From: Polymorphobacter multimanifer
GTDB lineage: Bacteria > Pseudomonadota > Alphaproteobacteria > Sphingomonadales > Sphingomonadaceae
Direction: 5' to 3'
NCBI RefSeq assembly: GCF_014205635.1
Contig: NZ_JACIIV010000023.1
Span: 1 to 64,000 of the forward strand
DNA length: 64,000 nt
Position 1 is the first letter of the stretch; each line of letters opens with the position of its first letter. This document shows, one piece after another, positions 7,852 to 16,510 of this stretch. The notes under the pieces are model-generated. The model worked only from the letters and a program-made list of their open reading frames with translations, did not search any database and had not been told where the DNA came from. The translations under genes were made by a program, and so were the position numbers.

Positions 7852-10800
7852 TCAGAACCTGTAGCCGAGGTTCACATACCAGTAGCGGCGCTGTGGCCCG
7901 TAAACATCGGGCAGAAAGCCGCCGGACGCGATCGGCGGTGCGGCATTGGTGAGGTTGCGTACGCCGATGCGGACCGAGGCACCATCGAGCGTGCCTTCGC
8001 TGAACCGGTACTGGCCATAGAGATTGGCCGTGGTGCGTGGGCCCACTGCCCATGGCACGCCATTGGCATCGGTAAGCGCCAGATTGTCCACCACGCCCAC
8101 ATATTGCGCAAAGGCGCCCACGGTCACGCCGCCGAGGTTCCAGGTGAGCGATGCCGAGCCGCGCCATTGGGGCGTGCGGTTCTGGCGGAGCAGCGAGCCG
8201 CCGCCGGGGATGGTGACACCGGCGTTGATGGCGCCGGCCTCGCGCGCATCGATCAGCTCCTGGATTCCCGGTGACGGGTTGAGGAACAGCGTTGTCAGAT
8301 GCGCCGCATTCACCGACACCGAGAACCGGCCAATGCTGGTTTCGGGTGTGTTGTAGAGCAGTGCAAGGTCGATGCCCTTCACCAGCTGCGGCTGCAGATT
8401 GACATATTGATCGCGCACGAAGAGCACCTGGCCCGCCGGGGTAAGCCCGGTGCCGGCAAAATCGGCGATGTCGTCGGCTGTCACGGGCGCGCGCTCGACA
8501 TTGGGATTGGTCTGGCCGTTGAGGCGCAGCAGATAATCGAGCGTCAGTGCGTTGCCTTCCCCGAAGATGCCGACCAGCCCGGTCTGCTTCACCTGCCACC
8601 AATCAGCGGTGAAGGTCAGGCTGCCCATGCCATCGGGCAGCGGCGGCTCGAGCACGGCACCGAACGACAGCGTGTTGGCGCGCTCGGCATCGAGATCGGG
8701 GTTGCCGGCGCGCCGCGCCTGTGTCGATTGCGATCGCGCGCAGCCGGCAAAGCTGGTGATCCGCCCGGCACGCAGATCGGCCTCGCAGAAGATGAAGTCC
8801 TGCCGGGCATTAGCGCGGGTGACCACGGTGGCGTTTGTCTGCTCGAGGTTGGGGGCGCGGAAGGATTTGGACCAGGAGCCGCGCAGCCGGACGCCTTCCA
8901 CGATGTCCCAGGCGCCTGCCACCTTGGGCACTGCCACATTGCCGAAATCGCTGTAGCGTTCGGCGCGGCCGGCGAGCTGGATGTCGAGCCGGTGGATGAG
9001 CGGGATGTTCATCTCCGGCGACACCAGCGGGACCTGCAGCTCGGCATAGACCGAGGCGACATTGCGCGCGCCCGACGTGTCCGGATTGAGCGCCGAATTG
9101 ACCAGATCGCCAAAGGCCTCACCGGTGACCGGATCGATGAAGCCGATCGTGCCATCGATGCGCGCGTCGCGATCATCGAGTTGCGTCTCGCGCCGCCACT
9201 CGAAGCCGCTTGCAAAGCCGACGCTGCCCCCCGGCAGCTCGATCAGATCGGGCCGGGAGATGCGCAGATCATAGGTGAGCAGCGTCGATTTGGTGAAGCG
9301 CACCAGATCCTGCCGCGCTGAATCGATGGTGGCGGCGTTGTTGCCGGTCATGTTGCCGGTCTGCGGTGCGCTGAGCGAACCGCCAGCAAAAGGATTGTAG
9401 GCATCGGGCGTCGAGAGCGCCAGGGCTGCCGTCAGCGCCGTGCGGCTGATGTTGCTGCTGGTGTCGGTGGCGGTCGCCTCCGAATAGCTGACCGCTGTTT
9501 CCCAATCGAAGCCGCTGATCTGGCCGCGAAGGCCTGCCAGGGTGCGGAACTGCTCGACGACAACGCGCACCTGCTGCTGGCCGAAATCGGTGAAGCTGTA
9601 GCCGCGGATGGTGACCGGAAGCCCTGCCGCCGGCACGTTCGTTCCGCTCAACCGGTTCGGGTTGACCTGGCCATTGGCAAAGACGGCCTGGCCGAACGGG
9701 TTCCAGTAGTTGCTTGCCGGAATGGTGATGGGAAGTGCGGCCAGCGTGCCGATCGGCGCCTGCTGGGCGTTGGATACGCTGTTGAAATAACCGGCTTCAC
9801 CGAAAAGCGTCACATCTTCGGTCAGTTCGAAATTGGCGGTGGTGAACAGGTTGATGCGATCGACGGTGGGCAGGATCGAGGTGCCTTGCGCATCGGTGTC
9901 GAGCCGCAGGTTGCGGTCGGCACCGGCCGTCGTCAGCAAGCCATCATCGATGCAGATGCCATTGGCGAGGCCGACGCGGCAGCCATCCTGGCTTGCTGGC
10001 TGGATATGGAATTGGCCCGAGGCGCTGGTGAGTGCCGCGCCATTGCGGCGGACCGTGCCAAAGGTCGCCGGCGTCTGCAGCGAGGCCCAGGGGGTCACGG
10101 TGGAGGTGCCATCGAGCGAGGCCTGGCCTTCGAAACGCGTGCCGACGAAAAGCGGTCGCTTGTCCGACGAGGCGGTGAAATCCTGATCGGTGGAGAGAAG
10201 CCCGGTGCCGCGATCATAGCTGCCGAAGAAGGTGATGTTGCCGCGGCCCTGTGCGAAGTTGGTGCCCACGGTGCCGTTGAAGTTGAACTCGCGGAAGCCG
10301 GTGCCCTCCGCCCCACCATATTGCACCGAGAATTCGGCACCCTCGTAATTGGTCTTGAGCACGGCGTTGACGACGCCGGCCACGGCATCGGCGCCGTAGA
10401 TGGCGGCGGCACCATCGCGCAGCACTTCCATCCGCGAAATGCCGTTCACCGGGATCGTGTTGCTGTTGAACGTCAGCACAGGCACCAGCTGCAGATTCGC
10501 CTGGCTGGTGGGATGGTTGACGCCGCGGCGACCATTGATGAGAACCAGCGTGTTGCCCACGCCAAGGCTGCGCAGATCGAGCGAGCCGACATCGCCGCGC
10601 GCCGCGTTCGAGCTGCCCGGAAGCTGCTGGCTGTTGAAGCGCACATCGCCGAACTGCGGGATCGAGCGGAACAGCTCGTCGCCGGACACGGCACCGGTGG
10701 TGCGGATCTCATCGACGCCGATCACCGTGACCGGCAGCGCGGTGTTGATCTTGGCACCCCTGATCTGCGAGCCGACCACGAGGATTTCGTCTGCGGCGGG

Positions 10801-10935
10801 CTCTTCGGCATCGGCGGTGGTCGCGGGTGCCGCGGCTTGCGCCTGGGCGATCGCGGCGCTTGTCATCATGGCAGCGCACAGCGCCATACGGCTTGCAGTC
10901 CGCAGTGCTGTCGGACGATCGGATTGCTTGCGCAT
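7852..10935 (-). CDS. TonB-dependent outer-membrane receptor
   Basis: A 1,027-residue outer-membrane receptor. The start at 10935 is set by a signal peptide (RMALCAAMMTSAAIAQAQA) and a GGGGG Shine-Dalgarno stretch 6 nt upstream. A TonB box-like EILVVGSQIRG lies at about residues 50-60, followed by the plug domain (LPVTVIGVDEI, GDELFRSIPQFGDVRF, LVLINGRRG) and a long beta-barrel ending in the aromatic C-terminus YVNLGYRF, the outer-membrane insertion signature. It is the promoter-proximal structural gene of the locus, directly downstream of a LysR gene and a 240-bp regulatory region. The genes behind it encode exported peptidases, so the imported ligand is probably an oligopeptide or a peptide conjugate rather than a siderophore. 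Confidence 0.93.
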   Translation of the reverse strand: MRKQSDRPTALRTASRMALCAAMMTSAAIAQAQAAAPATTADAEEPAADEILVVGSQIRGAKINTALPVTVIGVDEIRTTGAVSGDELFRSIPQFGDVRFNSQQLPGSSNAARGDVGSLDLRSLGVGNTLVLINGRRGVNHPTSQANLQLVPVLTFNSNTIPVNGISRMEVLRDGAAAIYGADAVAGVVNAVLKTNYEGAEFSVQYGGAEGTGFREFNFNGTVGTNFAQGRGNITFFGSYDRGTGLLSTDQDFTASSDKRPLFVGTRFEGQASLDGTSTVTPWASLQTPATFGTVRRNGAALTSASGQFHIQPASQDGCRVGLANGICIDDGLLTTAGADRNLRLDTDAQGTSILPTVDRINLFTTANFELTEDVTLFGEAGYFNSVSNAQQAPIGTLAALPITIPASNYWNPFGQAVFANGQVNPNRLSGTNVPAAGLPVTIRGYSFTDFGQQQVRVVVEQFRTLAGLRGQISGFDWETAVSYSEATATDTSSNISRTALTAALALSTPDAYNPFAGGSLSAPQTGNMTGNNAATIDSARQDLVRFTKSTLLTYDLRISRPDLIELPGGSVGFASGFEWRRETQLDDRDARIDGTIGFIDPVTGEAFGDLVNSALNPDTSGARNVASVYAELQVPLVSPEMNIPLIHRLDIQLAGRAERYSDFGNVAVPKVAGAWDIVEGVRLRGSWSKSFRAPNLEQTNATVVTRANARQDFIFCEADLRAGRITSFAGCARSQSTQARRAGNPDLDAERANTLSFGAVLEPPLPDGMGSLTFTADWWQVKQTGLVGIFGEGNALTLDYLLRLNGQTNPNVERAPVTADDIADFAGTGLTPAGQVLFVRDQYVNLQPQLVKGIDLALLYNTPETSIGRFSVSVNAAHLTTLFLNPSPGIQELIDAREAGAINAGVTIPGGGSLLRQNRTPQWRGSASLTWNLGGVTVGAFAQYVGVVDNLALTDANGVPWAVGPRTTANLYGQYRFSEGTLDGASVRIGVRNLTNAAPPIASGGFLPDVYGPQRRYWYVNLGYRF

Positions 10936-11046
10936 TTTACCCCCTGTGAATTCGACCCTGGATTGCCGATGTCCTCCCCGACGTCCGGCAAACCTCTGCT
11001 GCAGCTCGAGAGCTCTCCGGCCCTTCATCCAGCTGTCATGATTGGT

Positions 11047-11122
11047 ATCTGATGTCGCAGGGCACGCAGGGTCAAGCCAATTTGTCCCATCAATGCTGCG
11101 TCGCGGTATAGCTTCAGGCTAT
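11047..11122 (-). promoter_or_regulatory. Candidate promoter and LysR-type operator for the TonB receptor operon
   Basis: On the minus strand a TTGACC (11070-11075) and a weak TCAGAT (11047-11052) are separated by 17 nt. About 33 nt further upstream, 11108-11122 is a perfect ATAGC-N5-GCTAT dyad containing a T-N11-A pattern, the usual LysR-type binding signature, at roughly -75 from the inferred transcript start. Both lie in the 242-nt gap between the LysR stop and the receptor start. The positions fit activation of the receptor operon by the adjacent LysR protein, but this is prediction by pattern only. Confidence 0.35.
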
Positions 11123-11177
11123 GGGTTAAAACCATTTTCTGAGCTCAAGCGCCTGCGCGAGGCTCTGAAGAGGCCAT

Positions 11178-12074
11178 TCAATGGCTGATTTCGGCAATCA
11201 TCGTTCGTTTGAGATCGAGAAACCGATGAGCGATGCGCGAGAGTGGCTGTGCCGCCAGATGCAGCGCCACAAGCTCGAATTGCACATCGGGTACAAGCGG
11301 ACGGAACAGGAGTCGGCCATCGGCATAGCCCATGGCGGTGAACTCATCGACAATGGCGATGGCCCCGCTGTGGCGCGCAAGCGCTGCGGCGATGAAGACC
11401 GACCGCGCAACCAGCGACGGTGCAGGGCGGCCCGAAAAAATCTCCGCCGGCGTGATGGCGCCAATGGCAACACCATCCGCAAGGCCGACAATCTCCTTGC
11501 CGCAAAGCGCATCCACCGACACGGCCGGCCCATTATCGCGCATCGTCTCCTGCAACGCGCCGGGTTGGAAGAGCGCGCCGACCCGTCCCTGGCCGAGCGC
11601 CACCGCCTCGACATCGGCGCTGAAGATCAGCTGATGCCCAATCACGAAATCGCACTCTCGCGATTCGAGAACATGCAGGAAGCTGTCATGCTGGATCGCC
11701 GAAATCTCGAAGCTGACTCCCGGATGCAGGGTGCGAAACCGCGCGACCACCTTGGGCGTGAACGCCAGCGCCAGCGATGGGAGTACGCCGATCCGCATAT
11801 GCCCCGCCACGGCAGTCCGCAGGTTGCGGGCGCCCTGGTTGAAGACATCGATCCGCGCATGGAGGTCGGCCACATCGCGGAACAGCAGGTGCGCCTCCTC
11901 GGTGGGGCTGAGCCGACCCTTGGCCAGAGTGAAAAGCTTGAAGCCCAGCCCGGCTTCGGCATGCTTGATGACCTTGCTGACCGAGGGCTGCGAGACGTTG
12001 AGGCGCCGTGACGCGCCGCTGATGGACCCGGCCATGTAGACCGCGTGAAAGACCTCGATCTGTCGCAGATTCAT
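11178..12074 (-). CDS. LysR-family transcriptional regulator
   Basis: A 298-residue LysR-type regulator. Residues 1-60 form the winged helix-turn-helix (LRQIEVFHAVYMAGSISGAS, then RLNVSQPSVSKVIKHAE), and residues 90-298 the periplasmic-binding-like effector domain. The start at 12074 is supported by a strong AGGAGGT ribosome-binding site. The N-terminal helix resembles regulators of opine and amino-acid catabolism (OccR/NocR-like), which fits control of a peptide-degradation locus. It is encoded upstream of, and in the same direction as, the TonB receptor, not divergently as is usual for the family; a dyad in the intervening gap is a candidate target. The inducer is unknown. Confidence 0.88.
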   Translation of the reverse strand: MNLRQIEVFHAVYMAGSISGASRRLNVSQPSVSKVIKHAEAGLGFKLFTLAKGRLSPTEEAHLLFRDVADLHARIDVFNQGARNLRTAVAGHMRIGVLPSLALAFTPKVVARFRTLHPGVSFEISAIQHDSFLHVLESRECDFVIGHQLIFSADVEAVALGQGRVGALFQPGALQETMRDNGPAVSVDALCGKEIVGLADGVAIGAITPAEIFSGRPAPSLVARSVFIAAALARHSGAIAIVDEFTAMGYADGRLLFRPLVPDVQFELVALHLAAQPLSRIAHRFLDLKRTMIAEISH

Positions 12075-12329
12075 GCCGCGACCTCCTCTTTCGCGCCAGC
12101 GGAACGCCCATGCTTGCGATAACATACTGACAAATACCAGCAAGCTTGCGCTGCTCTCGGCAGGGGCTTTTTCGTAGCACACGCGGCAACGCACCCGGTG
12201 GCGGTGATTTCGACGCGCAAATTCTCCTTTGCAATCAGGTCGTCAGGATTTGATCCAGCAACATTGCCGGCCCGAGCCGGCTCCGGAAATGTCCAAAGCG
12301 TGTCCCGCGGCTCGGAAGCGGTGACGAAA
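12075..12329. other. Intergenic gap between acylase and LysR genes
   Basis: This 255-nt gap holds no convincing gene. It must carry the LysR promoter on the minus strand, and it contains the strong AGGAGG ribosome-binding site next to 12074. An open frame runs through part of it but has no recognisable family resemblance. Confidence 0.4.
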
Positions 12330-14486
12330 TCAGCTGCCCGGCGCGTAGCTGCGGACAACATGCCCCTTGAGGTCTGCCGGGGTGAGATAGACGGGCCGGA
12401 AATCATGCGTGCGGTAGCGCTCGGCCTGGTCGTTGTAGTGCGGCGAGGCAGGATCGCTCGACTGGCCGCCGGCCATGATCGCGCGCGCCTTGACGGTGGG
12501 GCCGAACTCGACGACCGCGACGAAGCTGTTGCCATAGCGGCCGTAGCTGCGCTTCATGCCCGTTGGGCGCACCGTGCCATAGCTGGCGAGGCTGCCCCAG
12601 TTTGCCGAGGCGAAGGGGATGGGGATGCTGGGGGCGGCATCGGTGAACGCCTGCTCGATGGCGGGCGACACGCGCTGGTAGCGGTTGACCTCCCCCCACG
12701 GCACATCCCACTTGCCCCATTCGCGGGTGAGGCCGCCGCTGGTGTCGGCGAGCGCCACAAGCTTGTCGGTGTTCGAGACACGGACCTTCAGGAAGTCGAT
12801 CATCGGCATGCGCTCGGCGCGCGCCTGTTCGCCGAAGCGCGCCCACAGCGTCTCGCCCCAGCGCGTGGCAAGCGTGGTGGGCACGCTGGCTTCCGAGGTC
12901 TTGTAGTCCCAGGTGCGCAGCGCCCCGATCGGGCCCTGCAGCGTGGCTCGCATCGGGTCGGCGGTCGGCAGCCCATCATAGGCTTCGACGAGGGTCGGGA
13001 TAAGGGCGGCGAACCCCGACAGCCAGGGATCATAGGCCGTTTCGAGCAGCGTGTCGGGGGTATGGTCTGCCTTGGCGGAGAGCAGGCGGGTGGCGTTGAC
13101 GCCGCGCGGATTCTCGGTCTGGCTGTCGATGTATTTCGGATAATCGGCCTGCTTCGGGCTGCTGGCGCCGGCGGCGGACCAGGGCCAGTTGTTGGTGTTC
13201 ATCGCCCAGCCCGACTTTGGGTTGATGGCATTGGGAAGGTCCTCCACCGCATGCTCGCCCTGCCAGTTGGTGGCGGGGTCGTTGCCGTCCACCGGCCGGG
13301 TGTAATCGAAGCGGTTGTCGCGCTTGGGCATGAATTGCGGGTGGAGGTAGGCGATGTCTCCCTGCCGGCTGGCGAACAGCGTGGCGTTGGACGAATTGGC
13401 GCGAAGATCGGCGATGCGCATGTAATCCTTCAGGTCCTTGGCGGTGGTGCGCAGCCAGCTCTGCTGCAGCGCCGCCGAGGGCTTGTGCATGAGGCTGACG
13501 GCCACCCACTTCTCGCCCTCGGCACGGACGATCGGGCCATGCACCGACGCCCAGGTCGTGATGGTGCGTGGCGCTGCGTCCTTGATGGCCAGCGTGATGT
13601 CGCGGCGTTCGAGCGGCTTCCACTCATTGCCATAGCGATAGCCCGGCTTGCCGTCGCGAGTCTCGATTGTCAGCGCGAATTCGTCGATCACGTCCGCACC
13701 CGACGAGGTGTGCATCCAGCCGAGGTTCGGGTTCCAGCCCTGGTAGATGAAGAACTGCCCCCAGGTGGTGGCGCCATAGGCATCGATGCCCTCGTCCGAT
13801 TGCAGCTGGCTTTCGGAGCGGAAGAAGAAGCTGGTGTGGGGGTTGATGAGCAGCAGCGCGCGCTTGGCCGCGGTGTTGGAGGGGGCGATGGCGAAGCCGT
13901 TCGAGCCGGCGGGTTCGGTCGCAACGGCGCCACGATCGGCGGCGCTCAGCGCGATATTGCGGTTCTCGTGGAAATTCTGGAGGCGGGTGGTGTTGACGCT
14001 TTCGATATCGCCGCCGATCGAGCCTTCGGAAAAGGCGAGCGCCATCCAGGGCTCGAAGCGGGTGAGCACGCGGGCGCGACCCGGATGCTTTTCCAGCCAA
14101 TAGTTGAGGCCATCTGCCCAGCTCGTCATCAGCGCCTGCAGCCAGGCGGGGGACTTGGCATATTCGGCCTTGAGCTCGGTGTCGTCGATCCACAGTCGCT
14201 GGCGCAGATCGGTCCAGATCGCCTTTTCGCCCTCGGCCTCGGCCATGCGGCCCAGCGCGTTGAGATAATTGACCTCGATGCGGTTGAAGTCGTCCTCGGC
14301 CTGCGCATAGATCATGCCGAACACGGCATCGGCGTTGGACTTGCCCTTGATGTGCGGGATGCCGAAATCGTCGCGCGTGATCGTCACGCGCTTCGCCTGT
14401 GCTTCCCAGCGCGCCAACTCGCCGGGCTCGGCGGCGTGCGCCGTGGTGGCAAGAAGCAGGGCGGAAAGGGCAAGGAGGGTGCGCAT
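12330..14486 (-). CDS. Penicillin acylase-family Ntn hydrolase (S45), exported
   Basis: A 718-residue precursor of the S45 N-terminal-nucleophile amidase family, which includes penicillin G acylase and N-acyl-homoserine-lactone acylases. A signal peptide covers about residues 1-18 (MRTLLALSALLLATTAHA). The short alpha region with TRDDFGIPHIKGKS is typical. The expected beta-subunit nucleophile is S195 in GSNGFAIAPS, where autoproteolysis would occur. The mature enzyme should sit in the periplasm and hydrolyse amide bonds of acylated amines or amino acids. The ATG at 14486 lies 8 nt after the stop of the permease gene, so the two are probably co-translated, suggesting that the permease imports an acylase product. 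The acyl substrate cannot be predicted from sequence; AHL quenching, beta-lactam cleavage or N-acyl amino acid scavenging are all possible. Confidence 0.88.
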   Translation of the reverse strand: MRTLLALSALLLATTAHAAEPGELARWEAQAKRVTITRDDFGIPHIKGKSNADAVFGMIYAQAEDDFNRIEVNYLNALGRMAEAEGEKAIWTDLRQRLWIDDTELKAEYAKSPAWLQALMTSWADGLNYWLEKHPGRARVLTRFEPWMALAFSEGSIGGDIESVNTTRLQNFHENRNIALSAADRGAVATEPAGSNGFAIAPSNTAAKRALLLINPHTSFFFRSESQLQSDEGIDAYGATTWGQFFIYQGWNPNLGWMHTSSGADVIDEFALTIETRDGKPGYRYGNEWKPLERRDITLAIKDAAPRTITTWASVHGPIVRAEGEKWVAVSLMHKPSAALQQSWLRTTAKDLKDYMRIADLRANSSNATLFASRQGDIAYLHPQFMPKRDNRFDYTRPVDGNDPATNWQGEHAVEDLPNAINPKSGWAMNTNNWPWSAAGASSPKQADYPKYIDSQTENPRGVNATRLLSAKADHTPDTLLETAYDPWLSGFAALIPTLVEAYDGLPTADPMRATLQGPIGALRTWDYKTSEASVPTTLATRWGETLWARFGEQARAERMPMIDFLKVRVSNTDKLVALADTSGGLTREWGKWDVPWGEVNRYQRVSPAIEQAFTDAAPSIPIPFASANWGSLASYGTVRPTGMKRSYGRYGNSFVAVVEFGPTVKARAIMAGGQSSDPASPHYNDQAERYRTHDFRPVYLTPADLKGHVVRSYAPGS

Positions 14487-14494
14487 GCCCGACG

Positions 14495-15748
14495 CTATGC
14501 TGGCTTTTGCGCGCGGTGCAAGACCAGCGTGATGAGCGAGAGCCCGCACGCCCCCGCGAGCCACAGCCCCACCGGCACGAGGCCGTAGCTGGTGGCAAGC
14601 GACTGGGCGATGACCGGGGTGAGCCCGCCGCCGATGATGCCGCCGGCGTTGAAGGCGAGGCTGGCGCCGGTGTAGCGCACGCGCGCCGGAAAAAGCCCCG
14701 GCAGCCAGGCGCCGAGCGGGCCATAGACGAAGCCCATGGTGAACAGAGCAAGGGCCAGGAACACCGCCAGCCCCGGCAGCCCGAGCGCCAGCAGCGGCGC
14801 CATTGCCAGCCCGGCAAGGATGCCGCCGATGCTGCCGCCGATGAGCACGGTGCGCGGACTGAACCGGTCCGACAGCCAGCCGGAAAGGGCGATGCCCAGC
14901 GCGAGGAACAGGATGGTGACGAGTTGCACCTGCAGCACCGTCTCGCGGGCGAAACCCATGGCAGTGGTGGCATGACCCAGCGCGAAGGCGGTGGCGATGT
15001 AGAAGAGCGCGAAACAGGCGATGACGCCGAAAATGCCCGTCAAGGTCAGTCGCCAATGATGTTTCAGCAGCTCGACGAGCGGCACTTTCGCTGGTGGCGC
15101 TTGCGCCAGGGCGGCGGTGAAGGCCGGGGTTTCGGTCAGTTTCAGCCGCACCCACAGCCCGATGGCGACGAGCAGGATCGAGGCCAGGAATGGCAGCCGC
15201 CAGCCCCAGCTGATGAAATCGGCTTCGGAAAGGGTCAGGCCGAGCAGCAAGAACAAGCCGTTGGCGGCGATGAAGCCGATGGGAGCGCCGAACTGCGGGA
15301 ACATGCCGAAGCGGCCGCGCCAGCCGGGCGGGGCGTTTTCGACCGCGAGGAGAGCAGCGCCGCCCCATTCGCCGCCAAGCCCGAAACCCTGGCCGAAGCG
15401 CAGGATGCACAAGAGCAGTGGGGCGGCCCAGCCGATGCTGGCGTATCCCGGCAGGAAGGCGATGAGGAAGGTGCTGAGCCCCATGATGAGCAACGAGGCG
15501 ACCAGCGTCGACTTGCGGCCGATTCGATCGCCGAAATGGCCGAAGGCGAGGGCGCCGATGGGGCGGGCGATGAAGGCCACGGCGAAGCTGGCATAGGCGG
15601 CGAGAAGCTGCGCGCCGGGGTCTTCGGCGGGGAAGAACAAGGGACCGAACACCAGGGCGGCGGCGGTGGCGTAGATGTAGAAATCGTAGAATTCGACGGC
15701 GGTGCCGGCCAGCGAAGCGCTGAGGACGCGTGCGTGCTTCTTTATCAA
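14495..15748 (-). CDS. MFS permease, metabolite:H+ symporter (MHS) type
   Basis: A 417-residue permease with about 12 membrane segments. The N-terminus (SLAGTAVEFYDFYIYATAAA) and the loop motif GHFGDRIGRKSTL are characteristic of the metabolite:proton symporter family (ShiA, KgtP and ProP relatives). It is an inner-membrane importer of a small organic acid, amino acid or betaine driven by the proton gradient. The gene ends 8 nt before the acylase gene on the same strand, which suggests uptake of an acylase product. The start at 15748 gives a normal short cytosolic N-terminus. The solute is unknown. Confidence 0.88.
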   Translation of the reverse strand: MIKKHARVLSASLAGTAVEFYDFYIYATAAALVFGPLFFPAEDPGAQLLAAYASFAVAFIARPIGALAFGHFGDRIGRKSTLVASLLIMGLSTFLIAFLPGYASIGWAAPLLLCILRFGQGFGLGGEWGGAALLAVENAPPGWRGRFGMFPQFGAPIGFIAANGLFLLLGLTLSEADFISWGWRLPFLASILLVAIGLWVRLKLTETPAFTAALAQAPPAKVPLVELLKHHWRLTLTGIFGVIACFALFYIATAFALGHATTAMGFARETVLQVQLVTILFLALGIALSGWLSDRFSPRTVLIGGSIGGILAGLAMAPLLALGLPGLAVFLALALFTMGFVYGPLGAWLPGLFPARVRYTGASLAFNAGGIIGGGLTPVIAQSLATSYGLVPVGLWLAGACGLSLITLVLHRAQKPA

Positions 15749-15805
15749 GGGGTTGTGCCTCCGCCGGGCAGGGAGCCCGTCCCCTGCACCCCCTACATGA
15801 ACGGT

Positions 15806-16474
15806 TTATGCGGCTTGCGCCACCACGGGAAAACGCAGCAGCTGGCCTGCTTCGGGAACGAGCGCAATGAGGCCGCCGGGGGCGGCGGCGGCGAGGGCGG
15901 GGTCGGTGATGTCGAGGCCACCGGCGAGGCTGCCATAGGCGGGCAGGATGAGTTTCGTAGGGCTCAGCGCGAAGCAGCGGCGGCTGATGGCGCGGCCGCG
16001 GTGGCGGATGATCACCTTGGGGTGGAAGTGTCCCGAGAGCTCGGGTGCGGGGTCGGCAGGGTCGGCTTCGTGGCGCAGCGTGAGGGGGCCGAGGACGAGT
16101 TCGGGGTGCGCGGTGCCGTGGAGCGTCGCTGCAGCGGCATCGTCGTGGTTGCCGGTGATCCAGAGGATTTTTGCCCGCGACGCGATCTGCGCGAGGAGAT
16201 TCCGGGCTGCCGACGGGAGGCGCGCGGGTCCTTGAGGGTCGTGGAAGGTATCTCCAAGGGCAATCAGCGTCGTCGCACCGGTGTGTGCGAGGGCGGCGGC
16301 GAGGCGTGTGAGAGTGACTTCCGAATCATAGGGCGGCAGCGGCCAGCCGCGCCGGGCAAAATGGCTGGCCTTTTCGAGATGCAGGTCGGCCACCAGCAAT
16401 GCCCCGCGCGCCGGCCAGTGCAGCGCGCCGCAGGGCAACGGGATGAGATGTTCGGATGAGAACAAAAGGGGCAT
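15806..16474 (-). CDS. pdeM: Ligase-associated DNA damage response phosphoesterase PdeM
   Basis: A 222-residue calcineurin-like metallophosphoesterase. Metal-binding motifs appear in order: DLHLEK (D30, H32), GDTFHD (D75), GNHDD (N109, H110) and GHFHP. Together with its length, this matches the PdeM-type endonuclease/phosphoesterase that normally travels with a Lhr-like helicase, a beta-lactamase-fold exonuclease and an ATP-dependent DNA ligase. The helicase (17.9-20.3 kb) and the exonuclease (22.0 kb) are nearby, but a transporter gene separates PdeM from the helicase and no ligase is present in the window. It is probably cytosolic and acts on DNA ends during repair. Confidence 0.83.
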   Translation of the reverse strand: MPLLFSSEHLIPLPCGALHWPARGALLVADLHLEKASHFARRGWPLPPYDSEVTLTRLAAALAHTGATTLIALGDTFHDPQGPARLPSAARNLLAQIASRAKILWITGNHDDAAAATLHGTAHPELVLGPLTLRHEADPADPAPELSGHFHPKVIIRHRGRAISRRCFALSPTKLILPAYGSLAGGLDITDPALAAAAPGGLIALVPEAGQLLRFPVVAQAA

Positions 16475-16510
16475 GCGCGGGATGTGCCACGTGCCGTGCC
16501 GAGCCGCAAG

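Noticed and set aside
12071-12329. Possible small gene between the acylase and LysR genes
   Set aside because: The open frame has no family match that I recognise, no ribosome-binding site and crosses the LysR promoter region.
12198-14588. 796-residue plus-strand frame opposite the acylase
   Set aside because: Composition is histidine/arginine/glycine-biased without domains; the opposite strand encodes a complete S45 enzyme.
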